From: Bradyrhizobium sp. CSS354
Lineage (GTDB): Bacteria; Pseudomonadota; Alphaproteobacteria; Rhizobiales; Xanthobacteraceae
Direction of reading: 5' to 3'
Length of the DNA stretch: 64,000 nt
Assembly (NCBI RefSeq): GCF_029051725.1
Contig: NZ_JAACFU010000015.1
Location: 105,846-169,845 of the forward strand
Numbering within the stretch: the stretch's first letter is position 1; each line of letters begins with the position of its first letter. Below, piece after piece: positions 1 to 8,700 of the stretch. The position numbers and the translations under genes were made by a program. The notes under the pieces were generated by a model. It worked only from the letters and a program-made list of their open reading frames with translations, was not told where the DNA came from and made no database searches.

Positions 1-468
1 AGTTAAGTTCTTCCAGAGCGAGGATGTGTGACCCTCAATGCGAACTTCCTCGATTGCATCCACGTATTTTGGCGATCTGAGGATTTTGATGTACCGAGGG
101 AAAAAGCTATTAAGGGCCGTCTTGAACCCGTCCTTTACCGTCGCGGCGCCAGTATCGAATTGAACGGTTGGCTCCTCGAAACGCACCGAAAGGTCTGGTC
201 TTATTGAGGCGCGCCATTTAGGTAAGTCGTCCCTGAACTCCTCGGACAGCTCTTTGTAAATCTGCCCCCGAAGATCAGTGTAGTGCGTGGCGATCTCACG
301 AATTCGGGTCTGCGCCTCAACGATCTTCGCTTCGTTCTTCTTTACCTGAAGCATGAATACAATTGCGACGAGCAGGAAGATCATCATAAGGCCCGTCATG
401 AGGTCACTCAGAGGCACCCAGTGGTCCTCTTGTGGACGAGCCCGCGAATTGCGAGTTTCTAGGCTCAT
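1..468 (-). CDS. zorB: ZorB-like MotB/OmpA-family protein, cut by window edge
   Basis: The start codon is at 468 on the minus strand and 156 codons are visible before the window ends. A short cytoplasmic N-terminus is followed by one membrane helix (about residues 19-41, PLSDLMTGLMMIFLL) whose Asp22 sits where MotB and ZorB proteins carry the ion-conducting aspartate. A coiled linker and the beginning of an OmpA-like peptidoglycan-binding domain follow (motif IEGHTSS near residue 147). In Zorya systems ZorB is the stator-like partner of ZorA that anchors the complex to the cell wall. The start lies 4 bases after the zorA stop, so the two are surely co-transcribed. The C-terminal part of the OmpA domain and the downstream effector genes that define the Zorya type are outside the window. 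A generic MotB/OmpA protein is the alternative. Confidence 0.85.
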   Translation of the reverse strand, partial: MSLETRNSRARPQEDHWVPLSDLMTGLMMIFLLVAIVFMLQVKKNEAKIVEAQTRIREIATHYTDLRGQIYKELSEEFRDDLPKWRASIRPDLSVRFEEPTVQFDTGAATVKDGFKTALNSFFPRYIKILRSPKYVDAIEEVRIEGHTSSLWKNLT

Positions 469-472
469 GATC

Positions 473-1942
473 TTAGCTCCGGCCCATCTGAACTACCGCA
501 CGTAGCCGATCGGTTAGAGGTGTATAATCGTCAACAAACTGCTTAGAGAGTGCAGTCAGCTGTCGACCCAAGGAAGAAATGGATTTCGATAACTCCGTTT
601 CGAGAGCCGCATCTAGCTTGGCAAACTGCTCGGTCGTTTTGTCGGCCAGGGATCTGACGTGGTCGTTAATCTGAGTCCTGGATGCCTGAGTCGTTTCCAG
701 CAACAAGTTGCGAATATCAGCAATCGACGACTGGAGGCTACCTGCGGCTTCCCGCAGAACTTTCGTCATTTCATCCTGATTTTGCTTTACACCAAAAGTG
801 AGTTGCTGATCGAGTTGAACGACTTTCGCTTCGATCGAGTTAGTCATCGCTCGAACATGATCGTTCATTTGTGCGCCCGTCGTCTGGGTTGTCTCAAGCA
901 ATACATTGCGAATGTCTGCTACGGACGACTGGAGTATTGTGCTGGCACCCTGCAAGATGGCTGTCATTTCTTCCTGGTTTCGTTTCACTCCCTGCGTCAC
1001 TTGCTCGGTGAGCTGAACTATTTTGGTTTCGATTTGAGGCAGACCTGAAGAGGCCGCGCCGAGAAGACGGCCGAGCTGCGCGAGAGACTCGGTGATCTGG
1101 CCGCGCTGAGTCTCAAGTCCGGTAAGCAGGCTATCAAGAGCCTTGGCAACTACGGAGAAGTCTTCGGCATTTGAGATGAGCGCCTCGTATCGAGATGAGG
1201 CTGTCACCATGTTCTGTGCCGCGAGCCCCTGATGATGGATCATCTCGCTGACTTGTTCTCGGTATTTTGCCTGCCACTCGAGCATCGCTCCGACGGCTTC
1301 GTTGAGCTGCTTGAAATTGTCTCCAAACTGCTCGGAAATTTTTGAGTTGAAGTCCCTGATGACCTCTTGTAGCGCAATGATCAGAGCCTTCGAGTTGCTC
1401 TCAGCGAGCCGTTGCATGAAGGCGGCTTGCGATCTCCCGAGGGCGTCGAGCCGATCGTTCGTGTCCTGACGGCTAAGCTTCAGTTGGGAAATGACAGTCG
1501 ACTCCCCCTCTCCGACGAGCGAACGCTGCAAACCGACGAGCTGTCCGTAGAGGTCGTCCACCGTAGCGCCTTCGGTGCCGCCAGTAGGGTCTGAACGTCT
1601 TACTCCGAAGATCGCGTACCGTAGCTTCAGCGTAAGCGCCGCGCCAACGCCAACCACGGAAGCGATGAATGCTGTTTTAAGACCATCAAGCAGCGTCGGA
1701 ATGCTTGCATCGATTTTTTGCGGGTCGAACTGGTAAAGGCCCTCCGCAATTCCGAGAAACGTGAAGAAGATGCCCGCCGTGGTGAAGATCGAGGGGCCTT
1801 CGTGAACGGTGTGCTCATTATATTTGAATACGTGCGCGATCACCAAGCAGACGAGCAGCATGCTGACCGCCCATTGAGTTATTGGCGGCAGCGAAAGAAA
1901 CATTTGCAATACACTGTTCGTCAGCGCGATGAATCTATCCAT
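473..1942 (-). CDS. zorA: ZorA-like MotA/TolQ/ExbB-family channel protein with long coiled tail
   Basis: 489 residues. Three membrane segments (about 24-40, 52-70, 88-106) match the MotA/ExbB-like core, including the GIFFTFLGIAEGLY stretch and FDP...IDASIPTLLDGLKTAF that are typical of ZorA. After residue 120 the protein is a long, Gln- and Ser-rich helical tail of about 360 residues with no globular domain, as expected for the ZorA intracellular tail. ZorA and ZorB form an ion-driven membrane motor that triggers anti-phage effectors in Zorya systems (established for the family). Two tandem 66-residue units occupy about residues 304-435. The zorB start follows 4 bases after the stop. Base composition is more A/T-rich than the core genes further right, suggesting acquisition. 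A gliding or flagellar stator is less likely given the tail. Confidence 0.88.
   Translation of the reverse strand: MDRFIALTNSVLQMFLSLPPITQWAVSMLLVCLVIAHVFKYNEHTVHEGPSIFTTAGIFFTFLGIAEGLYQFDPQKIDASIPTLLDGLKTAFIASVVGVGAALTLKLRYAIFGVRRSDPTGGTEGATVDDLYGQLVGLQRSLVGEGESTVISQLKLSRQDTNDRLDALGRSQAAFMQRLAESNSKALIIALQEVIRDFNSKISEQFGDNFKQLNEAVGAMLEWQAKYREQVSEMIHHQGLAAQNMVTASSRYEALISNAEDFSVVAKALDSLLTGLETQRGQITESLAQLGRLLGAASSGLPQIETKIVQLTEQVTQGVKRNQEEMTAILQGASTILQSSVADIRNVLLETTQTTGAQMNDHVRAMTNSIEAKVVQLDQQLTFGVKQNQDEMTKVLREAAGSLQSSIADIRNLLLETTQASRTQINDHVRSLADKTTEQFAKLDAALETELSKSISSLGRQLTALSKQFVDDYTPLTDRLRAVVQMGRS
638..1033 (-). repeat. Tandem duplication (2 x 198 bp) inside the zorA tail
   Basis: Two adjacent 66-codon units, 1033 to 836 and 835 to 638 on the minus strand, encode parallel sequences: each starts IE-K-VQL, passes NQ(E/D)EMT, then LQSS(V/I)ADIRN(V/L)LLETTQ, and ends with NDHVR. 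The units diverge at scattered residues, so the duplication is not very recent. It lengthens the predicted coiled tail by one unit. Confidence 0.9.
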
Positions 1943-2000
1943 TCAGTCTCTCCCCCAACCAAAGAATAATAAGCTTTGCTTGCGATCGGCTCGATGGCGT

Positions 2001-2939
2001 TCAAACTTTCCAGCCAATCACAATGCCGTCTTCCAAATAGATACGATTCTGAAATCGGTTCTTGCCGGTTTGGCCATACTTCCACGTTTCCTTGGTTCGC
2101 GTTCGTATGATCTCACGTCCGATGCCCGCTGGACGGCCCCGGGATTCGGTTAGCTGTTCTGCCGTCATCCCTTGCCATACCTCGCGAGCAATTATTCGAG
2201 CGGCTTCCTGAGGGCCGTATTTCTTGGTCAAATGTCGACGCCGCCAAACGTAGCGGACTATCCTAACGGCGAGGAACGCGCCGATAAGGAAAGCGAAGCC
2301 GACGATCAATGAGGATCCATCATCGTTGGAGGCGACTGTCGATTTTTGAGAGCCGGAGGAGCTAGCGGCGGGGCTATTTGAGATTTTCTTCGTCGCGATC
2401 TCCGAACCCGATTGCGTTGGCGCCAGTGAACTAGAATTGGCGGCTTGCGGCGCGGGACTCTGTTCGGGATTAGATGTAGCGAATTTGTTGATCGCAGTGA
2501 TACGCGACCTCGTCGCGTCCAGAATGCACGACCAGGTCAAATTGCCCGTGACCGAGGAGCAGGTCGTTTCTCGTTGCGTCAGCCAGTTTCGCTGGCTCTC
2601 TAATAAAGCTTGGCGATCTTTCGAGATTCTCAGCGCTTGTTGATAGGTGCGTCCCATGAACGCATCCCATTGAGCTAAGGTGACGTCGCCGCATATAGCG
2701 CGATCCACGGGTGACTTAACAACTCGACAGTCAAAGCTTGGGTTGGGCTGACTCGCCGGCGTCTGTTGTGAGGGGATTGTTGATCGGACTTCCGGAAGGA
2801 TGCCGGTCTCTAAGCAGTCAACACGTTGGTTGACGTCTGCAATCGCTAGACAGTGACGTGCGATTGCATTTTGATCTTGCGAAATAGCACTAGTGTTGAG
2901 CGCGGTCAGGAGCGCCGCTCCCCCGATAACTGAACACAC
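2001..2939 (-). CDS. Exported LprI-domain protein with membrane helix and C-terminal cytoplasmic domain
   Basis: 312 residues from a GTG at 2939; an in-frame CTG at 2957 would add a basic residue cluster (RHHA) and make a better signal sequence. After a hydrophobic N-terminus comes an LprI/DUF1311-type domain (about residues 70-155, with paired cysteines, CGDVTLAQWD and SQRNWLTQRE), a Ser/Pro-rich linker, one membrane helix (about 212-230) followed by RRR, and a small C-terminal domain of about 75 residues with TKETWKYGQTGKNRF and EDGIVIGWKV. LprI proteins inhibit lysozyme-type enzymes in some bacteria; whether this one does is unknown. It lies 58 bp upstream of zorA on the same strand and shares its lower GC, so it may belong to the same acquired locus. 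Confidence 0.72.
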   Translation of the reverse strand: MCSVIGGAALLTALNTSAISQDQNAIARHCLAIADVNQRVDCLETGILPEVRSTIPSQQTPASQPNPSFDCRVVKSPVDRAICGDVTLAQWDAFMGRTYQQALRISKDRQALLESQRNWLTQRETTCSSVTGNLTWSCILDATRSRITAINKFATSNPEQSPAPQAANSSSLAPTQSGSEIATKKISNSPAASSSGSQKSTVASNDDGSSLIVGFAFLIGAFLAVRIVRYVWRRRHLTKKYGPQEAARIIAREVWQGMTAEQLTESRGRPAGIGREIIRTRTKETWKYGQTGKNRFQNRIYLEDGIVIGWKV

Positions 2940-3063
2940 AATTGCGTGGTGTCGCAGTCTGCTCGTAGCCCGCCCCCGCCTAGCAACTTTTGCTTGTAGT
3001 TTGTTCTACCTTATCCAAAAGGATGGGGCGCGAAACAGCCTACTTTCGTACCTCCAAAACAAA

Positions 3064-3089
3064 ACGGCCGGATCTTCCGATCCGGCCGT
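3064..3089 (-). terminator. Rho-independent terminator of rpmB
   Basis: A perfect 11-bp stem (ACGGCCGGATC / GATCCGGCCGT) with a 4-base loop. Read on the minus strand it is followed by TTTGTTTTGG, a U-rich tail, and it sits 65 bp after the rpmB stop. Confidence 0.88.
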
Positions 3090-3153
3090 CACGTAAAACT
3101 TGATCCGGCTAAGCTACGCCTCGCGACGCAAGCCCTCGCCCAATCCGAAATTC

Positions 3154-3465
3154 TTAGCTCGCCTTCTTCTCCGGCGCCGGCGTCGGGCCGACCTTCTTCT
3201 GGATGGCGCGCTTCAGCTCGAGGGCGCGCGGCGACAGCACGGCGGCCTTGGCCTTGAGCAGGAAGGGATCGAGGCCGCCATTGTGGTCGACGCTCTTGAT
3301 GGCGTTGGTGGAGACGCGCAGGCGCACGTTGCGGCCCAGCGCTTCGCTGATGAAGGTCACGTTGACCAGGTTCGGCAGGAAGCGGCGCTTGGTCTTGATG
3401 TTGGAGTGGCTGACCGTGTGGCCGACCTGGGGGCCCTTGGCCGTCAATTCGCAGCGGCGAGACAT
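3154..3465 (-). CDS. rpmB: 50S ribosomal protein L28
   Basis: 103 residues starting MSRRCELTAKGPQVG, the usual L28 N-terminus, with VSHSNIKTKRRFLPNL and a C-terminal KRAIQKKVG tail. L28 is a bacterial large-subunit protein. The alphaproteobacterial form is slightly longer than the E. coli one because of an extended C-terminus, as here. The ATG at 3465 was chosen because the family starts at this methionine; the open frame continues upstream without homologous sequence. It is monocistronic, with a clear terminator downstream. The 573-bp region on its promoter side contains a palindromic repeat but no credible gene. Confidence 0.96.
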   Translation of the reverse strand: MSRRCELTAKGPQVGHTVSHSNIKTKRRFLPNLVNVTFISEALGRNVRLRVSTNAIKSVDHNGGLDPFLLKAKAAVLSPRALELKRAIQKKVGPTPAPEKKAS

Positions 3466-3682
3466 GGCAAAATCCTCAATCTTTCCCAACGATGTGCGGC
3501 CGCCATTCGGGGCGCCACGGGCAAATTCTCTGTCCTTGCAGGGAGCGGGCGGACGTATAGGGGGGAAGCGGCGGGACGTCAAGGCGACGGGCCGTTTTTG
3601 GCCCGTCGTTCCCCCATTGCGCGCTTGCGCAATGTGGGCGCGCGAGAGCGCGAAACCGGGATCTCGAGCGGCATAAAGCGGT

Positions 3683-3846
3683 GTCATCGCCCGGCTTGCC
3701 GCCTTCGCTGAAGCTTCGGCGGGCCGAGCACCCGTGTGGCGTAGCCTTGGCGGAGCCGGGACCGGGCGATCCAGTACGCCGAGACGGCGCGGCTGACCAG
3801 AGGGGCCGCGGCGTACTGGATACCCCGGTCAAGCCGGGGCATGACA
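3683..3846. repeat. Intergenic palindromic repeat with an insert in the left arm
   Basis: The ends are GTCATCGCCCGGCTTG and its near complement CAAGCCGGGGCATGAC. The core holds GCGATCCAGTACGCCG paired with CGCGGCGTACTGGATA. The left arm is interrupted by about 60 bases (CTTCGCTGAAGCTTCGGC through CTTGGCGGAGCCGGGA). The same family recurs at 5480-5650, where the insert is in the other arm and inverted. The remainder of 3466-4038 shows no gene I can support. Confidence 0.75.
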
Positions 3847-4038
3847 GGGGAATGGGAGGAGAGAGGTGCGCGCTTCTGACCCGCCCCGATCACCAAAACG
3901 GCAATGATTATCGCGCCTTACCATCACATAAAGGGCGTATTCGCGCCCGAAGAGTGCAATGGAGTTCCGGACGCGGACAGGCCCGGACACATTGCTTGGC
4001 GCGGTTTTTGGCTTAAGTAACAACCGTTCGCGCCCCGA

Positions 4039-4989
4039 TTGGATTGTTTCGTGCTCACAACGCCTCATCTTGCGCCAAGTCTGCGTCCAAATGAGCTGCG
4101 CCCAAATGAGCTGCGCTCAGCGGAGCGGCGCGCAAGGAATCCGCGCGTAAGTCATCCGCGCTCTGCCGGCCGGTGGGTCATGGCGGCCCTTTTCGGGCTG
4201 GTCTTGGCGTGGGCGGCGGAGCCCGCGGCGGCGCAAGGCAAGCTCGAGGCGCAATACGAGGCGACGCTGGCGGGCATTCCCGTGGGTAAGGGCGCCTGGA
4301 ACATCGACATCCAGGACGATGTGTTCGCGGCCGCGGCCTCCGGCGGCACCTCGGGGCTTTTGAAATCGTTCGCGGGCGGGTCCGGCACCGGCGCCTCGCA
4401 GGGCCGCGTGGTCAACGGCGCGCTGGTCGCGACCGGCTACCAGGCCTCCACCACCACCTCGAAGAAGACCGAAGAGATCCGCATCACGCTCGACAAGGGC
4501 AATGTGAAGGATTTTGCCATCCTGCCGGAGCCGCCGGTCGATCCCGACCGCATCGTCGTCACCGACGCCCATCGCCGCGGCGTCTGGGACCCGATGACGG
4601 CCTCGCTGGTGCGCGTATCCGGCACCGGCGACGTGCTGTCGGCGGACGCCTGCCACGGTAGCGCCGCCGTGTTCGACGGCCGCATGCGCTACGAGCTCAA
4701 GCTCGATTTCAAGCGCATGGAGAACGTCAAGGCGGAGAAGGGCTATCACGGCCAGGTCGTGGTCTGCTCGCTGTATTTCGTGCCCATCGCCGGCTACATC
4801 CCCGACCGCCCGGTGATCAAATATCTCGCCGCCCAGCGCAACATCGAGGTCGCGTTCGCGCCGATCGCCGGCACGCGCATCCTGGTCCCGTTCTGGCTGA
4901 AAGTGCCGACCCCGCTCGGGCCGGCCATGCTGGAAGCGACCAGCTTCATCACCAGCGCCCAGCCGCCCAAGGTCGCGAAGACGCAGTAG
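4039..4989 (+). CDS. Exported DUF3108 domain protein
   Basis: A secreted protein of unknown function with the DUF3108 fold expected from about residue 65 (LEAQYEATLAGIPVGKG) to the C-terminus; the ACHGSAAVFDGRMRY segment and RPVIKYLAAQR are typical of the rhizobial family. The start is uncertain. TTG 4039 is the longest, GTG 4051 is next, and ATG 4180 gives 269 residues beginning MAALFGLVLAW. The arginine-rich stretch before 4180 would supply a positive n-region for the signal peptide that ends at AAAQG, which favours an upstream start. Two copies of a 15-base unit (CCAAATGAGCTGCGC) lie in this N-terminal region. It stands alone between rpmB and the helicase gene. Confidence 0.8.
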   Translation: MDCFVLTTPHLAPSLRPNELRPNELRSAERRARNPRVSHPRSAGRWVMAALFGLVLAWAAEPAAAQGKLEAQYEATLAGIPVGKGAWNIDIQDDVFAAAASGGTSGLLKSFAGGSGTGASQGRVVNGALVATGYQASTTTSKKTEEIRITLDKGNVKDFAILPEPPVDPDRIVVTDAHRRGVWDPMTASLVRVSGTGDVLSADACHGSAAVFDGRMRYELKLDFKRMENVKAEKGYHGQVVVCSLYFVPIAGYIPDRPVIKYLAAQRNIEVAFAPIAGTRILVPFWLKVPTPLGPAMLEATSFITSAQPPKVAKTQ

Positions 4990-5010
4990 GCTTGGCGTAG
5001 CCCCCGCTGC

Positions 5011-5091
5011 CGTAGCCCGGATGGAGCGCAGCGTAATCCGGGGTTCTTTGCTTCGGCCCCCGCATTGCGCTCCGCTCCATGCGGGCTACGG
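5011..5091. repeat. Intergenic palindrome of the GTAGCCCGGATGGAGCG family
   Basis: Left end CGTAGCCCGGATGGAGCG and right end CGCTCCATGCGGGCTACG are near-perfect inverted repeats. A second member is at 44091-44196. It lies 22 bp after the DUF3108 stop and may act as an mRNA end structure, though there is no U tract. Confidence 0.75.
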
Positions 5092-5479
5092 ACCTCACCT
5101 TTTGGCCGAAAATAAACACAAGCAATTTCAACAACATGCCTACTGTGCATGGGGTTGTTTTCGCACTTTTTGTTTGGGAGGGCTCCAGGGCCGGGAATCC
5201 ATTTGACTCCTCCCCGATTCTGATTCGACTCCGCGCCGTCCCCAGCTTTAACGATTCCGCCATCGAAACGTCGCTTGTGCGGCGGGCCAAAACTCCATCT
5301 AGTGCGAGCCCATAAGCCTCCCGCGACATCTTGCGTGAACGGAACAGGACTCAAGGGGGAGTCAGCGATTCGGCCGCGATTCGTTCTCAACTCGTTCCGA
5401 AGCTTAAAGCCAACGGGAAAAGCGTCGCAAAGTGAGACAGTTGCGCGGGATCTGGGGAGGATGCTCCCACACTCTCGGT
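5092..5479. other. Non-coding stretch between the DUF3108 gene and the helicase
   Basis: Nearly 390 bases with no frame that looks coding. An imperfect hairpin (AACAACATGC at 5130-5139 paired across a bulge with GCAT...GTTGTT ending near 5159) is followed by CGCACTTTTTGTTT and could terminate transcription from the DUF3108 gene. Nothing else is recognised. Confidence 0.4.
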
Positions 5480-5650
5480 GTCATCGCCCGGCTTGACCGG
5501 GCGATCCAGTACGCCGAGGCGTCTGTGGTTGAGCGGAGAAGCCGCGGCGTACGGGATGCCCCGGTCCCGGCTCCGCCAAGGCTACGCCGAGGCCCACACC
5601 GGTGTTCGGCCCGCCGAAGCTTCAGCGAAGGCGGCAAGCCGGGGCATGAC
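5480..5650. repeat. Intergenic palindromic repeat with an insert in the right arm
   Basis: Same outer ends as the element at 3683-3846 (GTCATCGCCCGGCTTGAC ... AAGCCGGGGCATGAC). Here the left arm is intact and the right arm carries the extra block CCCGGCTCCGCCAAGGCTA through CGAAGCTTCAGCGAAGGC, the reverse complement of the block in the other copy. Confidence 0.75.
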
Positions 5651-5748
5651 GGCGGAGAAGCCGCAGCCAGGTGACTTCCAGGCGCTTCGCACCACAGCCC
5701 CAAAACAGCACTGACATTCGCCCCAATCGCCATTACCTAATCCCCCAG

Positions 5749-8700
5749 ATGCCTTTTTCCTCCTCCCCCTTCGCTTCCGAGCGGCTTCCCGGCGCCGGCG
5801 TCACTGCGGTGCTTGGTCCCACCAACACCGGCAAGACCCATCTCGCCATCGAGCGGATGCTCGCGCATCCCTCCGGCATGATCGGGCTGCCGCTGCGCCT
5901 GCTGGCGCGCGAGGTCTACAACAAGATCGCCGCGCGGGTCGGCCCCGATGCCGTCGCGCTTGTGACCGGCGAGGAGAAGATCAAGCCGAAATCGCCGCGC
6001 TACTGGGTCTCGACCGTCGAGGCGATGCCGCGGGATCTCGACGTCTCGTTCCTCGCCGTCGACGAGGTGCAGATCGCGTCTGATCTGGAGCGCGGCCACG
6101 TCTTCACCGACCGCATCCTCAACCGCCGCGGCCGCGACGAGACGCTGCTGCTGGGCGCTGCGACCATGCGACCGATCATCGAGCGGCTGCTGCCGGGCGT
6201 CTCCATGATCACGCGGCCGCGTTTGTCGCAGCTGGAATTCGCCGGCGACCGCAAGATCACGCGGCAGCCGCGCCGCACCGCCATCGTCGCCTTCTCGGCC
6301 GACGAGGTCTACGCCATCGCCGAGCTGATCCGCCGCCAGCATGGCGGCGCCGCCGTGGTGCTGGGCTCGCTGTCACCGCGCACCCGCAATGCGCAGGTCG
6401 CGATGTTCCAGAACGGCGAGGTCGATTATCTCGTCGCCACCGACGCCGTCGGCATGGGCCTCAATCTCGACGTCGACCACGTCGCCTTTGCCTCCGACCG
6501 CAAGTTCGACGGCTACCAGTTCCGCCGCCTGACGCCGTCCGAATTCGGCCAGATCGCCGGCCGCGCCGGCCGCGCCACCCGCAACGGCACCTTCGGCACC
6601 ACCGGCCGCTGCGCGCCGTTCGAGCCCGAGCTCGTCAGTGCGCTCCAGAACCACACCTTCGATCCCGTGAAGGTTTTGCAATGGCGCAATTCGAAGCTGG
6701 ATTTCGCTTCGCTCGGCGCGCTCCAGGTCTCGCTGAACCTGGCCCCGGGCCACGAGGCGCTGACGCGCGCGCCGATCGCCGAGGACATGCGCGTGCTCGA
6801 CCACGCCGCCCGCGACGCCGAGGTGCGCGACGTCGCGCATGGCAAGGACGCCGTGGAACGGCTGTGGGAGGCCTGCCAGGTCCCGGATTATCGAAAGCTG
6901 TCGCCGGCCGCCCATGCCGAGCTGGTCACGACGCTGTACGGCTTTCTGATGCGGAAGGGATGCATCCCCGACGCCTGGTTCAGGACGCAGATCGACCAGG
7001 CCGACCGCGTCGACGGCGATATCGACACGCTGTCGGCCCGGATCGCGCAGATTCGCACCTGGACCTTCGTCGCCAACCGTCCCGACTGGCTGAAAGACCC
7101 GGAACGCTGGCAGGGGATCGCCCGCGAGGTCGAAAATAAATTATCGGATGCGCTCCATGAACGCTTGACTGAGCGTTTCGTTGATCGCCGGACCAGTGTA
7201 TTGATGCGCCGCCTGCGGGAGAACACGAGCTTGAATACGGAAATCGGCAAGACCGGCGAAGTCATCGTCGAAGGCCATGTCATCGGCCGTCTCGATGGCT
7301 TCACCTTTGCACCGGATGCGGCGGAAGCCGGCTCCGATGCGAAAGCGTTGCAGGCTGCAGCGCAGGCCGTGCTCGCCGGCGAGATCAACGCGCGCGCCGA
7401 AAAACTGGGCAATGCGCCGGACGAGCAGTTCGTGCTGACCTCGGAAGGCATCATTCGCTGGACCGGCGATGCCGTGGCGCGGCTGTCTGCCGCAGAGGAC
7501 GCGCTGCATCCGCGTATCCGCATCATCTCCGACGAACGCCTCACGGGCGCCCCCCGCGACAAGGTGCAGGCCCGCCTCGACCTCTGGCTCAAGACGCATA
7601 TCGAAAAGCTGCTCGGGCCGCTGTTCGAGCTCAGCAAGGCCGAGGACGTCACCGGCATCGCCCGCGGCATAGCCTATCAGCTCGTCGAGGCGCTCGGCGT
7701 GCTGGAGCGCCCGAAGATCGCCAACGAGCTGAAGGATCTGGACCAGCCCTCGCGCGCGACCTTGCGCAAATACGGCGTCCGCTTCGGCGCCTATCACCTC
7801 TATTTCCCCGGCCTGCTGAAGCCGGCGGGGCGAGCGCTGGCCGCGCTGCTGTGGGCGCTGAAGCAGGACAATGTGGATCCCTCCGCGCTGTCGGGCGCGC
7901 AGCATCTGGCGAGCTCCGGCCGCACCTCGTTCCCGGTCGACAAGCAGCTGCCGCGCGATGCCTATCGCGTGCTCGGCTACAAGCAGGCCGGCGAGCGCGC
8001 CGTCCGCGTCGACATCCTGGAGCGCCTGGCCGATCTGATCCGTCCGGCGCTGGCCTGGCGCGAGAACGCGTCCGGCGAAAAGCCCGCCGGTGCATTCGAC
8101 GGCCGCAGTTTTGTCGTGACGCAGGCGATGACGTCGCTCACCGGTTCGGCCGGCGAAGATTTTGCCTCCGTGCTGCGCGCGCTCGGCTATCGCATGGACA
8201 AGCGTCCGCCGCTGCCGGCGAAGCCGGTTGTTGCGGCTGTTGCCGAGGCGCCTGCTGCTGACGCGGCTGCTGCTGACGCCTCCAGCGAAGAGACGCCCGC
8301 AACCGAAACGCCGGTCGAGGACGCCGCAGCGCCTGCGGACACCGCGATCGAAGCCGCCGCCGAGCCTGTGACCGTCGAAGACGCGCCAGGGATGGAGCAG
8401 CACGACGAGCCCGCGCAGGATGAGCCGGTGCTTGAGGCTTCCGTCACGCCGGAAGACGCTCCCGGCATCGCGCCACCGGAGGAAGAAGCTGCAGTCTCCG
8501 CTGAGGCCGCCGCTCCTGCTGAAGCCGCTCCCGCCGAAACCGCATCTGCCGAGACTGCTGCAGCCGAAGCCGCGGCGTCGGCCGATGCGGCAGCACCCGT
8601 GGAGGCCGCGGCCACGCCCGCCGAGCCCGAGCTCATCGAGGTCTGGCGTCCCGCCGGCCGTCACGATGATCGCAAGCCGCGCCACGAGCGCCATCGCAAC

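Noticed and set aside
3829..4068. A 79-codon minus-strand frame between rpmB and the DUF3108 gene
   Set aside because: It overlaps the palindromic repeat end, lacks a ribosome site and has no recognisable sequence pattern.
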